Source of the DNA: Chitinophagaceae bacterium
GTDB taxonomy: Bacteria > Bacteroidota > Bacteroidia > Chitinophagales > Chitinophagaceae
DNA length: 64,000 bases
NCBI GenBank assembly: GCA_019752045.1
Contig: JAIEMP010000015.1
Span: forward strand, 62,001-126,000
Direction of reading: 5' to 3'
The notes beneath the pieces were generated by a model. The model did no database searches. It was not told where the DNA came from and saw only the letters and a list, made by a program, of their open reading frames with translations. Below, piece by piece: positions 51,913-61,700 of this stretch (positions are counted from its first letter, which is position 1; each line of letters opens with the position of its first letter). The translations under genes and the position numbers were made by a program.

Positions 51913-53586
51913 ATGAAATCGTACGTACTTACTATTTTTCTGATGATGTCTATTAATCTTACAGCACAGGAAATCAACATCATTCCAAAACCGCTTGAAA
52001 CAAAAGCAGGCAAAGGTTCTTACACACTTAAGAACAAGCTGACGCTGGCAAATTATTTTTCAGATAAGGCAGATAATGCTTTAACGATGTATCTGAAAGA
52101 GTATTTAATGAAGTATTACAATATTGAAGTGCAGCTGATTCCCAAATCAGAAAAAGCAGATATCGTTCTGTTTCCCATCCGCATGCCCACAGGTGGTGCA
52201 CTTGCGTATAAACTTTCCGTAACTGAAAGAGGAATACGCATCAATGCCAATTTTGATGAATCGGCATTTCACGGTATTCAAACATTGATTCAGTTATTAC
52301 CTGTTAATTCAACAGCTGCAAAACAAATTCCTGTTGTGGAGATTTTTGATCGTGCCCGTTTTGATTATCGTGGTATGCATCTGGATGTGGGCCGTCATTA
52401 TGCCCCGATAGCATTTATTAAAAAGTATATTGATTACCTCGCATTACATAAGCTCAATACTTTTCACTGGCATTTAACTGAAGACCAGGGCTGGCGCATG
52501 GAGATCAAAAAATATCCATTGCTTACTTCAGTTGGCAGCAAACGGAATGGAACCATCATTGGCCGTTATCCCGGCAAGGGCAACGATAACAAACCGCACG
52601 AAGGTTATTACACACAGGAAGAAATTAAAGAAGTAGTAGCGTATGCCAAAAGCCGTTTTATAGATGTAGTACCCGAAATTGAAATGCCGGGACATAGCAG
52701 TGCAGCCATTGCAGCTTATCCATGGTTGAGTTGTTTTCCGAACAGAACAACAGCCATCCCTATCAACATGGTAAGTATGAAAACGGTACAGGAAGCACAA
52801 AACGGAAGGGTAAAATTTGTACAGGAAACATGGGGGGTGTTTGATGATGTGTTTTGTGCCGGCAAAGACACCACCTTTACATTTTTAGAAAACGTATTGG
52901 ATGAAGTGATTGCTTTATTCCCGTCGAAGTATGTACATATTGGTGGCGACGAATGCCCCAAGACACATTGGAAACAATGTCCTGCCTGTCAGAAAAGAAT
53001 GAAGGACCTGCAATTAAAAGATGAACATGAACTGCAAAGTTATTTTGTACAGCGCATAGAAAAATATTTAAACAGCAAAGGCAAAACATTAATTGGTTGG
53101 GATGAAATTCTGGAAGGTGGTTTGGCACCCAATGCACAGGTGATGAGCTGGCGTGGCGAAGCAGGTGGTATTGCCGCAGCAAAAGAAAATCATTATGTGA
53201 TTATGACGCCCGGCAGCCATGTATACTTTGATCACAAACAGGCAGCCAATGAAGATTCTGTAACGATTGGTGGCTTTACAACCATCCAAAAAGTGTACAG
53301 CTACGAACCGGTACCTAAAGAATTACCTGAAACACAAACAAAATTTGTGCGTGGCGCACAGGCCAATGTGTGGACAGAATACATGAACAATACAAGCAAG
53401 ATTGAATACATGATCTTTCCACGCATGGCTGCATTAAGTGAAGTGTTGTGGAGCAGCAAAGAAAACCGGAACTGGAATGATTTTGAAAAAAGATTGCTTG
53501 TTCAGTTTAAACGATATGATCTGCTGAAGGTCAATTACAGCAGGGCGTATTTTGATCCGAAGTCAACGGTTGAGGTGAAGAGGTAA
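51913..53586 (+). CDS. Beta-N-acetylhexosaminidase, GH20
   Basis: The protein has a signal peptide (MKSYVLTIFLMMSINLTAQ), an N-terminal GH20b domain (residues about 20-150) and a catalytic barrel with FDYRGMHLDVGRHYAPI, LNTFHWHLTEDQGWRMEI and the catalytic Asp-Glu pair in HIGGDECPKTHW (about residue 345). It releases terminal N-acetylglucosamine or N-acetylgalactosamine in the periplasm. The track start at 51847 overlaps the PIN gene and is not used. ATG 51913 gives the signal peptide. Confidence 0.96.
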   Translation: MKSYVLTIFLMMSINLTAQEINIIPKPLETKAGKGSYTLKNKLTLANYFSDKADNALTMYLKEYLMKYYNIEVQLIPKSEKADIVLFPIRMPTGGALAYKLSVTERGIRINANFDESAFHGIQTLIQLLPVNSTAAKQIPVVEIFDRARFDYRGMHLDVGRHYAPIAFIKKYIDYLALHKLNTFHWHLTEDQGWRMEIKKYPLLTSVGSKRNGTIIGRYPGKGNDNKPHEGYYTQEEIKEVVAYAKSRFIDVVPEIEMPGHSSAAIAAYPWLSCFPNRTTAIPINMVSMKTVQEAQNGRVKFVQETWGVFDDVFCAGKDTTFTFLENVLDEVIALFPSKYVHIGGDECPKTHWKQCPACQKRMKDLQLKDEHELQSYFVQRIEKYLNSKGKTLIGWDEILEGGLAPNAQVMSWRGEAGGIAAAKENHYVIMTPGSHVYFDHKQAANEDSVTIGGFTTIQKVYSYEPVPKELPETQTKFVRGAQANVWTEYMNNTSKIEYMIFPRMAALSEVLWSSKENRNWNDFEKRLLVQFKRYDLLKVNYSRAYFDPKSTVEVKR

Positions 53587-53604
53587 GATACCTCATCCTC
53601 TATT

Positions 53605-53821
53605 CCTTCTCCCAAGGAGAAGGACGGTGCTTCAATTAAATACCAAACTTCACCACTTACACTTCAGTAATTAAATTCAATTCAGCAATGTGAGGAACAG
53701 TTCAATTAAAATTATATAGTTGAAATGCTGAATTACAACTGTTGATTAAAAAAATAAAGTTTGGCCTCCCTCTCCTTTGGAGAGGCCCGCCCGGATAACC
53801 CGTTCGGACGGGGAACGAGGG
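53605..53821. repeat. Palindromic repeats downstream of GH20
   Basis: CCTTCTCCcaaGGAGAAGG (53605-53623) and CCTCTCCtttGGAGAGG (53769-53785) flank an AT-rich stretch. The CCCGTTCGGACGGG word follows the second. They are members of the CTCC...GGAG class also seen at 34.0 and 56.8-57.0 kb. The 242-base gap holds no gene. Confidence 0.75.
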
Positions 53822-53828
53822 TGAGGCA

Positions 53829-54959
53829 TTACTTCAGAATCTCCCCCAACTTCTTCTCCAACGCATCACCCCGTAAATTACGTGCAATAATTACTCCATT
53901 GGGATCAACTAAGATGTTAAACGGTATACCAATAATGCCATAAAGTTCTGCTACCGGATTGGCCCAGCCTTTTAATTCACTTACCTGTGGCCAGGTATAT
54001 TTATCATCTTTAACAGCCTTCAGCCATCTGTCTTTATTTTCATCAAGAGACACACCGAATATTTCAAAGTTTTTATTCTTGTAAGTGTTATACGCTTTTA
54101 CAAGATTCGGACTTTCAGCACGACAGGGGCCACACCAGCTTGCCCAAAAATCAACCAATAAATATTTGCCTTTGAAAGATGATAAGGCTATTTGATTTCC
54201 ATTTACATCGGGTTGTGAAAAATCAGTGGCCTTTACTCCAACCATTGTCCGCTTACCAATTTCAATCTGTTCTTTTAATTGTTTTCCTTTTTCAGAATTC
54301 TGAAGTTCCGGCGATAGTAATGTAAACATCGGATCGGCTTTTGCAGCATCCATTTCATTTCCTAAAGCTTCCTGCGTTAAATAAAAAGATACCGGTGAAG
54401 ATGGATGGCTTTTCACAAACTGCACCTGCTCTAAATAATATAAATGAAGAATGCCTTTATAATATTCAAATACTTCAACAGCCATTTTTTGATTTTTGGC
54501 TTTCATGTATCCGTCGTATACTTCACCCAACTTACTTTCTAATCGGCTTAGCGGGGTAATCTGTTGCTGATAAGCAGAGTAATCAGAAACTACCGGCGAG
54601 CCTTTCACTACCGCATCCCACAAAAACGTTTTACTTGTAACTGTGATGGTACCGGTATCTAAAAATAAATTAAGAGAGTTCTGTTCAAACTCAAGACGGT
54701 TAAACGCTTTACCTGCTTTTGGGAAAGCTTCTGTTACAGTAAGTGTTGCAAGCACAGGTGCTTCAACAGTTCCATTTATTTCAAACTTACCATTGATCAG
54801 CTTTACTTCTTCGCCATCGTTCCCATTGTTCCAGCTAAGCAATACATTGTATTTCTTTGCTGTAACAGGTAACGTTCCTCTAACTGTAAATTTATTTTGC
54901 TGTGCTGTTGCTGCAACAGTCATCAGTAATACAACTGAAAGCAACCAATTCTTTTGCAT
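53829..54959 (-). CDS. TlpA-like thioredoxin with DUF4369 N-terminus, copy 1
   Basis: The signal peptide (ending at TAQ) is followed by a DUF4369-type beta domain (about residues 25-130), a helical linker, and a thioredoxin domain with VDFWASWCGPCRAESPN near residue 273. The CGPC pair is intact. The family acts as a periplasmic disulfide reductase. It follows the paralogue at 54962 by two bases and the two probably share one transcript with hisIE. Confidence 0.9.
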   Translation of the reverse strand: MQKNWLLSVVLLMTVAATAQQNKFTVRGTLPVTAKKYNVLLSWNNGNDGEEVKLINGKFEINGTVEAPVLATLTVTEAFPKAGKAFNRLEFEQNSLNLFLDTGTITVTSKTFLWDAVVKGSPVVSDYSAYQQQITPLSRLESKLGEVYDGYMKAKNQKMAVEVFEYYKGILHLYYLEQVQFVKSHPSSPVSFYLTQEALGNEMDAAKADPMFTLLSPELQNSEKGKQLKEQIEIGKRTMVGVKATDFSQPDVNGNQIALSSFKGKYLLVDFWASWCGPCRAESPNLVKAYNTYKNKNFEIFGVSLDENKDRWLKAVKDDKYTWPQVSELKGWANPVAELYGIIGIPFNILVDPNGVIIARNLRGDALEKKLGEILK

Positions 54960-54961
54960 AC

Positions 54962-56053
54962 TTAATTTGATTTGAAAATTTCTTCCAGCTTCATCTGCAA
55001 CTCTTCGCCACGCAGGTTGCGGCCAACAATAACTCCATCCGGGCCTACCAGAAAGTTTTGTGGAATAGCAGAAATTTTATATAAACGTGCAGCTTCATTT
55101 CCCCAAAACTTAAGATCACTTACATGTGTCCATTGCAAACCATCTTTAGCAATGGCCTGCAGCCATGCATTTTTATCACGGTCGAGCGACACACCCAGCA
55201 CCGTAAAATTTTTATCCTTGTATTTATTAAAAGCTGAAACAAGATTTGGATTCTCCATACGACAGGGGCCACACCAGCTGGCCCAGAAATCAACCAACAC
55301 ATATTTACCACGAAAAGATTGAAGCGTAACCATTCTGCCCGAAGTATCGGCCTGTGCAAAATCTATTGCTTCAGTTCCAACTTTGCCAATACGATTGTCC
55401 ATTACAATTGTATTGACCATTCGTCCGTAATAACTTTTTTGCGATTGCTCCGTGAGCTTTACAAAACGCTCATCCAGCACATCGGGTTGCTGAAAGAAAT
55501 TATAGAGAATAAATAATAAAAGTGGCGTTACTGCCGATTGTTTATTTCGTTCAATAAAATCATCAGCTTTACTATTCAAATCACTGATGATGGTTCTTGC
55601 AATAGTATACAGCGAATCCTGTTTGGCCTGCATGGCCGGATTACTTAATTGTTTACCCAATACATCCAGCTTTGAAAAATAGGGATCAAACACAGTACGG
55701 AATTCAACAAATGATTGGTGCGATGCAGAACCTGTTACAGTTGCCTCTGATAAGGAATCAATGCGTCCGTTAACAGTAACATTCGATCCGTCGAGAAAAA
55801 TACCGAGGTTGCGTTCGCTGCCTTCAACTGCAAGTACATGCATGGCTACTTCTGTAATATTTCCCTTTAGTTCAAACTGTTGATTTTTGATGACGGTTTC
55901 GCCGAGAATTTCACTATCCTGATTATCGAAACGCAAGGTAACCTTTGCATTTTCTTTGGCTCCTTTGATGGTTCCTTTAACAGAATACATCTGCTGTGCC
56001 TGCAGCGCAAGGGATGAACAGCTTACCAGTAGAATAAATAACAGGTTCTTCAT
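54962..56053 (-). CDS. TlpA-like thioredoxin with DUF4369 N-terminus, copy 2
   Basis: The protein has the same layout as its downstream neighbour: signal peptide (ending LQAQQ), DUF4369-like domain with VKGTIKGAKENAKVTLRF, a helical linker, and VDFWASWCGPCRMENPN near residue 259. The two copies are similar but diverged, the mark of an old tandem duplication. Both are likely periplasmic. It starts two bases after the hisIE stop. Confidence 0.9.
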   Translation of the reverse strand: MKNLLFILLVSCSSLALQAQQMYSVKGTIKGAKENAKVTLRFDNQDSEILGETVIKNQQFELKGNITEVAMHVLAVEGSERNLGIFLDGSNVTVNGRIDSLSEATVTGSASHQSFVEFRTVFDPYFSKLDVLGKQLSNPAMQAKQDSLYTIARTIISDLNSKADDFIERNKQSAVTPLLLFILYNFFQQPDVLDERFVKLTEQSQKSYYGRMVNTIVMDNRIGKVGTEAIDFAQADTSGRMVTLQSFRGKYVLVDFWASWCGPCRMENPNLVSAFNKYKDKNFTVLGVSLDRDKNAWLQAIAKDGLQWTHVSDLKFWGNEAARLYKISAIPQNFLVGPDGVIVGRNLRGEELQMKLEEIFKSN

Positions 56054-56054
56054 A

Positions 56055-56651
56055 TTATTTTGAATGTCGTTGTTTTAAAACATACAGTACGTCTTGCAAA
56101 GAAACATTTTTCGCTCTTAACAAAACGATAAAGTGAAACAGCAGATCGGCCGATTCACCCAGGAACAGTTCCTCATTATTATCTTTCGCTTCAATAATCA
56201 CTTCAGTTGCTTCCTCCCCTACTTTCTGTGCAATTTTATTAATTCCCTTTGCAAAAAGCTGTCGTACGTACGACGTTTCATCACTGCTTTTTCTGCGCAG
56301 TTCGATGATGTCTTCTAAATACGATAAAAAGTCGTCGCTGTGATTTTTTTCACTCCAACAGGTATCAGCTCCGGTATGACAGGTTGGCCCCGCAGGCTCA
56401 GCTTTAATAAGCAAGGTATCTTTGTCGCAATCGAGCAACACCTGCTTCACCGTTAAAAAATTACCGCTCTCTTCACCCTTGGTCCATAAACGTTGTTTAC
56501 TCCGGCTGTAGAACGTTACTTTACCGGTTTCTTCAGTTTTAATAAATGCTTCTTCATTCATAAAACCAAGCATCAATACTTTACTGGTTTTAAAATCCTG
56601 GATGATGGCTGGTAACAGTCCGTCGTGGTATTTTGAAAAATCTGGTTTCAC
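56055..56651 (-). CDS. hisIE: Bifunctional phosphoribosyl-AMP cyclohydrolase / phosphoribosyl-ATP pyrophosphatase
   Basis: HisIE performs the second and third steps of histidine synthesis. The HisI domain (residues 1-105) shows VLMLGFMNEEAF, YSRSKQRLWTKGEESGN and the zinc-site PAGPTCHTGADTCW. The HisE domain follows with YLEDIIELRRK, KINKIAQKVGEEATEVIIEAK. The length of 198 fits the fused form. It is separated from hisF by 324 bases holding palindromic repeats. Confidence 0.97.
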   Translation of the reverse strand: MKPDFSKYHDGLLPAIIQDFKTSKVLMLGFMNEEAFIKTEETGKVTFYSRSKQRLWTKGEESGNFLTVKQVLLDCDKDTLLIKAEPAGPTCHTGADTCWSEKNHSDDFLSYLEDIIELRRKSSDETSYVRQLFAKGINKIAQKVGEEATEVIIEAKDNNEELFLGESADLLFHFIVLLRAKNVSLQDVLYVLKQRHSK

Positions 56652-56681
56652 TTTGATGATTTATATGTTTTATTTGATAGA

Positions 56682-56975
56682 AACACGGATGACACTGATT
56701 TAAACTGATTCAACAGATCAAATCACATCCGTTTTCATCTACAGGAATCCGTGTTATCTATGACTCTATTGCAAAATTAATTTTATTCGGCTAACTGGCC
56801 CCTATCTCCTTCTCTTTCCCCGAAGGAGAAAGAGCGGCACTTCAGTTTATATCCAAACAACATCACTTCCATATCAACTCTTGTCCAATATTCATCAACT
56901 TTTCAACTGATCACATTTTATTGAATAATCAGATAAGCATGGGTTGTGCCTGGAAATCCTCCCCCTTCGGGGGAG
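56682..56975. repeat. Three palindromes between hisF and hisIE
   Basis: AACACGGAT (56682-56690) pairs with ATCCGTGTT (56747-56755). CTCTTTC and GAAAGAG (56812-56834) flank an inner CC...GG. CTCCCCC-TTC-GGGGGAG lies at 56959-56975, directly after the hisF stop on the minus strand. No gene is seen in this gap. Confidence 0.8.
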
Positions 56976-57740
56976 TTAGAGGGGGCTTCGTATTGCAATC
57001 TCCCTCTCCTTCAAATACCTTTTCAAATCCACAATCTCAATTTCTTTAAAATGGAAAATACTTGCAGCCAATGCCGCATCGGCAAAAGCCTGTTCAAACA
57101 CATCGGCAAAATGCTGCATGGTACCCGCTCCACCACTTGCAATTACCGGAATGGACAATTCAACCGAAAGCTGTTTGGTGATGTCTAAAGCAAACCCCTG
57201 CTTGGTTCCATCATTGTTCATACTGGTGAGCAGAATTTCACCTGCGCCGAGATCAACAGCCTGTCTTGCCCAGTCAATGCATTTCATTTCAGTTTTTGTA
57301 CGCCCGCCATTTAAATAAACATACCAATCGCTATCGGCTTCTTTTTTTGTATCAATGGCAAGTACACAACATTGACTGCCTGCTGCCTTTGCAATATCAT
57401 TGATGAGTTGCGGGTTTTTAAACGCTGCTGTGTTCACACTCACTTTATCTGCACCTGAGTTAAGCAATACACTCATATCTTCAACCGAACTGATACCACC
57501 GCCAACAGTAAACGGAATATTTACATGACGGGCAATGCGTTTTACCAGTTCGCTGAGTGTTTTGCGTTTTTCAACCGTTGCAGTAATATCGAGGAACACC
57601 AGTTCATCGGCACCCTGCTGCGCATATAAAGCACCCAGTTCAACCGGATCGCCTGCATCACGCAGATCAACAAAGTTGGTGCCCTTTACCGTGCGGCCAT
57701 CTTTAATATCCAGACAGGGAATAATTCGTTTCGTCAACAT
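56976..57740 (-). CDS. hisF: Imidazole glycerol phosphate synthase subunit HisF
   Basis: HisF is the cyclase subunit that forms imidazole glycerol phosphate from PRFAR and ammonia. It is an ancient barrel: [20 protein letters not shown] at the start, [11 protein letters not shown] with the second catalytic Asp region, [17 protein letters not shown], and [15 protein letters not shown]. The length of 254 fits. The last four codons and stop (RSPL*) are made by the dispersed CGAAGCCCCCTCTAACTCCCCC repeat. hisIE lies downstream. Confidence 0.97.
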   Translation of the reverse strand: MLTKRIIPCLDIKDGRTVKGTNFVDLRDAGDPVELGALYAQQGADELVFLDITATVEKRKTLSELVKRIARHVNIPFTVGGGISSVEDMSVLLNSGADKVSVNTAAFKNPQLINDIAKAAGSQCCVLAIDTKKEADSDWYVYLNGGRTKTEMKCIDWARQAVDLGAGEILLTSMNNDGTKQGFALDITKQLSVELSIPVIASGGAGTMQHFADVFEQAFADAALAASIFHFKEIEIVDLKRYLKEREIAIRSPL

Positions 57741-57831
57741 AAATTAAATCGTTACCAAAGTTTAGATATGTCAGGCAATCGTTAAACATCAACAACAACT
57801 GTTAAAGATGGCATACCTGTCACTCTCAATT

Positions 57832-57858
57832 AAAAAAGGCTTCAACTTATTGAAGCCT
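57832..57858 (-). terminator. Terminator after the NlpC/P60 gene
   Basis: AGGCTTCAA and TTGAAGCCT pair around CTTA. On the minus strand the stem runs into TTTTTT, placed 20 bases after the NlpC/P60 stop. Confidence 0.9.
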
Positions 57859-57879
57859 GTCTATGAGCAAAGATAACGA

Positions 57880-58560
57880 TTATGGTCTTGGATTGATGTT
57901 TTGTAAAACTCTGCCTGCACCAATGAGTTTGCGGCTCCAGTAGGTATCATACAAATCACTGATCATAACCCCGCTGGAGGTTGATGCATGCACAAATTTA
58001 TTGTTATGGAGATACACACCTACATGCGATACCCCACCTCTGGTATTGAAAAACACCAGATCACCTTCACGCAAATCATCAAGAGGAATCCATTCAGAAA
58101 TACCACGTTGTTCACGTGCAGTTCTTGGAAGCTGAACGGCAAATACACCAAGGATAATTGTTTGTACAAAAGCAGAACAGTCTATTCCTTTATGTGTAGT
58201 TCCACCCAAACGGTAAGGTGTACCCCACCATTCATCAATCACATTATACAAACTCTTATTCTGCACTTGCTCAACAGGCACATTTAAACGGATAGCATAT
58301 TTAAACTGTGTGAGAGAAAATAATTCAAGCGAAGAGTAATCGCTTACCACCTGTTTTGTATTAAAAACATTTGACTGCTGACCGGAAGATGTACGGATAA
58401 CTGCAGGCGTTTGTTCCTGCTTTATTTCAATATGTTCAATTAAAGGAGATTGCTTTGTTGTAACCGGAGCAGAGCTTGCCTTTGGCTGAAATGCATTTTT
58501 AACAGCACTGCAACTGGAGAGCAATAAGAGAACAGTAATGGAAAGAAGCAAATTCTTCAT
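57880..58560 (-). CDS. NlpC/P60 family lipoprotein peptidase
   Basis: The N-terminus has a lipobox (LLSSCS, Cys at about 18). The C-terminal NlpC/P60 domain (about residues 100-220) holds the catalytic Cys in HKGIDCSAFVQTI, the His in VSHVGVYLHNNKFVHAS and a third polar residue later. These enzymes cleave peptide bonds in peptidoglycan stems. It is probably attached to a membrane and acts on cell wall turnover. It has its own promoter and terminator. Confidence 0.93.
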   Translation of the reverse strand: MKNLLLSITVLLLLSSCSAVKNAFQPKASSAPVTTKQSPLIEHIEIKQEQTPAVIRTSSGQQSNVFNTKQVVSDYSSLELFSLTQFKYAIRLNVPVEQVQNKSLYNVIDEWWGTPYRLGGTTHKGIDCSAFVQTIILGVFAVQLPRTAREQRGISEWIPLDDLREGDLVFFNTRGGVSHVGVYLHNNKFVHASTSSGVMISDLYDTYWSRKLIGAGRVLQNINPRP

Positions 58561-58584
58561 TGGATTGAATCATTTTTGCCGCAG

Positions 58585-58616
58585 CAAATGTACGGTCAAC
58601 AGCCAAGCTGAGCAAG
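58585..58616 (-). promoter_or_regulatory. Promoter of the NlpC/P60 gene
   Basis: On the minus strand CTTG and TACATTTG are separated by 20 bases. TACATTTG matches TAnnTTTG exactly and lies 24 bases before the ATG. Confidence 0.6.
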
Positions 58617-58760
58617 AAACAGGCCAAATTGACGATGCTTTAAAGACAATTTACGACTGACTGCTGCCATATTTTCATTCAACCCCATTGAAATAAAACC
58701 CATTGTGGATTTCTTTCTGTCTGTTAATTAAAAGCAGAACCCGAAATTTGACGCCTGACT

Positions 58761-61700
58761 ATGACCAGGTTTTCCCACTTACACGTTCACACACAATATT
58801 CATTGCTCGATGGAGCTGCATCCATCAGCGCATTGTACGATAAAGCCATTAAAGATGAAATGCCGGCATTGGCCATCACCGATCATGGAAACATGTTTGG
58901 TGCATTTCAATTTGTTGCACAGGCGTATAAAAATACAAATGCAGATGGATCGCTGAAAGTAAAACCCATTGTTGGCTGCGAATTTTATTTAACAGAAAAC
59001 CGTCATATAAAAACATTCAGCAAAGAACAAAAAGACCGGCGTTTTCATCAGGTGTTACTTGCAAAAAATGAACAGGGTTATAAAAATTTAGTAAAACTCA
59101 CTTCGCTGGGTTTTATTGAAGGGATGTACAGCAAGTACCCACGTATTGACAAAGAACTCATCCATAAATATCATGAAGGGTTGATTGCCACTACCTGTTG
59201 CCTCGGTGCCATGGTGCCGCAAATGATCTTAACCAAAGGTGAAGAAGAAGCAGAAAATGAATTTAAGTGGTGGCTTAATATTTTTCAGAAAGATTATTAT
59301 GTAGAAATTCAGCGCCATGGAATGGCAGAGCAGGATAAAGTAAATGCCGTATTGCTGAAGTTTGCAAAAAAGTACAACGTAAAAGTTATTGCCAGCAACG
59401 ATTCGCATTATGTAGATCAAACCGATTTTAACGCACATGATATTTTGCTCTGTATCAACACAGGCGAAAAACAATCAACACCTGCTTTTCGTGAATTTTC
59501 TGATGATGACATCAGTGTAAAGAATAAACGTTTTGCTTTTCCCAACGATCAGTTTTATTTTAAAACATCGGGAGAAATGAAGCAGCTCTTCGAAGACTTA
59601 CCCGAAGCGATTGACAACACCAACGAAATTGTTGACAAGGTTGATGTATTGAACCTGAAGAAAGACATTCTGCTTCCTGCCTTTCCCATACCAAAAGAAT
59701 TTCAGGTGCATACCGATGCCAATCTCAACCAATGGGAATATCTGAAACATATTACTTATCTGGGAGCAAAAGAACGCTATCACGAAATTGGTGAAGAAGT
59801 TCGTGAACGCATAGACTTTGAATTGTTCACCATCAAAACCATGGGCTTTGCAGGTTACTTTTTAATTGTGAGCGATTTTATTAAGGCCGGCAGAGAGATG
59901 GGTGTGTTTGTTGGGCCCGGTCGTGGTTCTGCTGCAGGAAGTGTAGTGGCCTATTGTATTGGTATCACCAATATCGATCCTATTAAATACAATTTACTTT
60001 TTGAACGTTTTCTCAACCCCGATCGTAAATCAATGCCTGATATTGATACCGACTTTGATGATGAGGGCCGCCAGAAAGTAATTGATTATGTAGTTGATAA
60101 ATATGGCAAAGCACAGGTAGCACAAATTATTACATACGGCACCATGGCTGCAAAGAGCAGTATTGCCGATGTGGCCCGTGTAATGGATCTGCCATTGGCA
60201 GAAAGCCGTGCCTTATCGAAGTTAGTTCCTGAACGTCCGGGTGTTTCATTAAAACGTGTATTGCATGCGCCATTAACCGGAGATAAAAGTTTAGCAGAGA
60301 AAGAAGGCCTTGGTCCCGATGAAATGGAAACGGTAAAAAAAATCCGTCAGGTGTATAATGGCGATGATTTGCCTGCCAGGATTTTGCATGAAGCAGAAAT
60401 TCTGGAAGGTTCCGTTCGTAACACAGGCATCCATGCCGCAGGCATCATCATTGCACCACGTGATCTTACAGATTTGATTCCTGTTTGTACTTCTAAAGAA
60501 TCGGAACTCTGGTTAACACAGATCGAAGGAAGTGTAATTGAAGAAGCAGGTGTAATTAAGATGGACTTTCTTGGTTTAAAAACATTGAGTATTTTAAAAA
60601 ATGCATTGCAACTCATTAAACAAAATCATGGCGTTGAAATCGACATTGACAATATACCATTAGATGATGCAAAAACATTTGAGTTGTATCAACATGGGGC
60701 TACTATAGGTACCTTCCAGTTTGAAAGTGTGGGTATGCAAAAATATCTGCGTGAATTAAAAGCAGATCAGTTTGGCGATCTCATTGCCATGAACGCTTTA
60801 TATCGCCCCGGCCCTATTGCCTACATCCCCAACTTTATTGATCGTAAACATGGCAAGGAAGCCATCACTTACGATTTGCCGGAGATGGAAGAATATCTGG
60901 ATGAAACCTATGGCATTACTGTTTATCAGGAACAGGTGATGTTGCTTTCACAAAAGTTAGGCGGCTTTGGTAAAGGGGATGCGGATGTGTTACGTAAAGC
61001 AATGGGTAAAAAAGACCGCAAGACCCTGGATAAAATGAAGGGAAAATTTATTGAAGGTGCCACGACAAAAGGACATCCTGCAGATAAATTAGAAAAAATC
61101 TGGACCGATTGGGAAGCCTTTGCACAATACGCTTTCAACAAATCACATTCTACCTGTTATGCATTGGTTGCTTATCAAACAGCTTATTTAAAGGCACACT
61201 ATCCCGGTGAGTATATGAGTGCTGTTTTAAATAATGCCGGTGCCATTGAAAAGATCACCTTCTTTATGGAAGAGTGTAAACGCATGGGCATTAAAGTACT
61301 TGGTCCGGATATTAATGAATCACAAAATGGTTTTGCTGTAAACAAAGCAGGTGAAATCCGTTTTGGATTAGGTGGTTTAAAAGGTGTGGGCGAAGCAGCC
61401 ATTGAAAGCATTATTGAAGAACGAAATAAAAGAGGCCCTTATAAAGATGTGTTTGATTTTATTAAACGTATCAACCAACGTACCGTCAATAAAAAATCAC
61501 TGGAGAGTTTAGTGTATGGTGGCGCCTTTGATTGCTTTACAGCATATCACCGTGCACAATATTTCCATGTAATGCCGGGCGATACGGTGAACACACTTGA
61601 GCGTATCATTAATTTCGGCAACCGTTTCCAGGCAAATGTGCAAAGCAACACCAACACCCTGTTTGGCGAAAGTATGATGATGGAAATACCCACACCAAAA

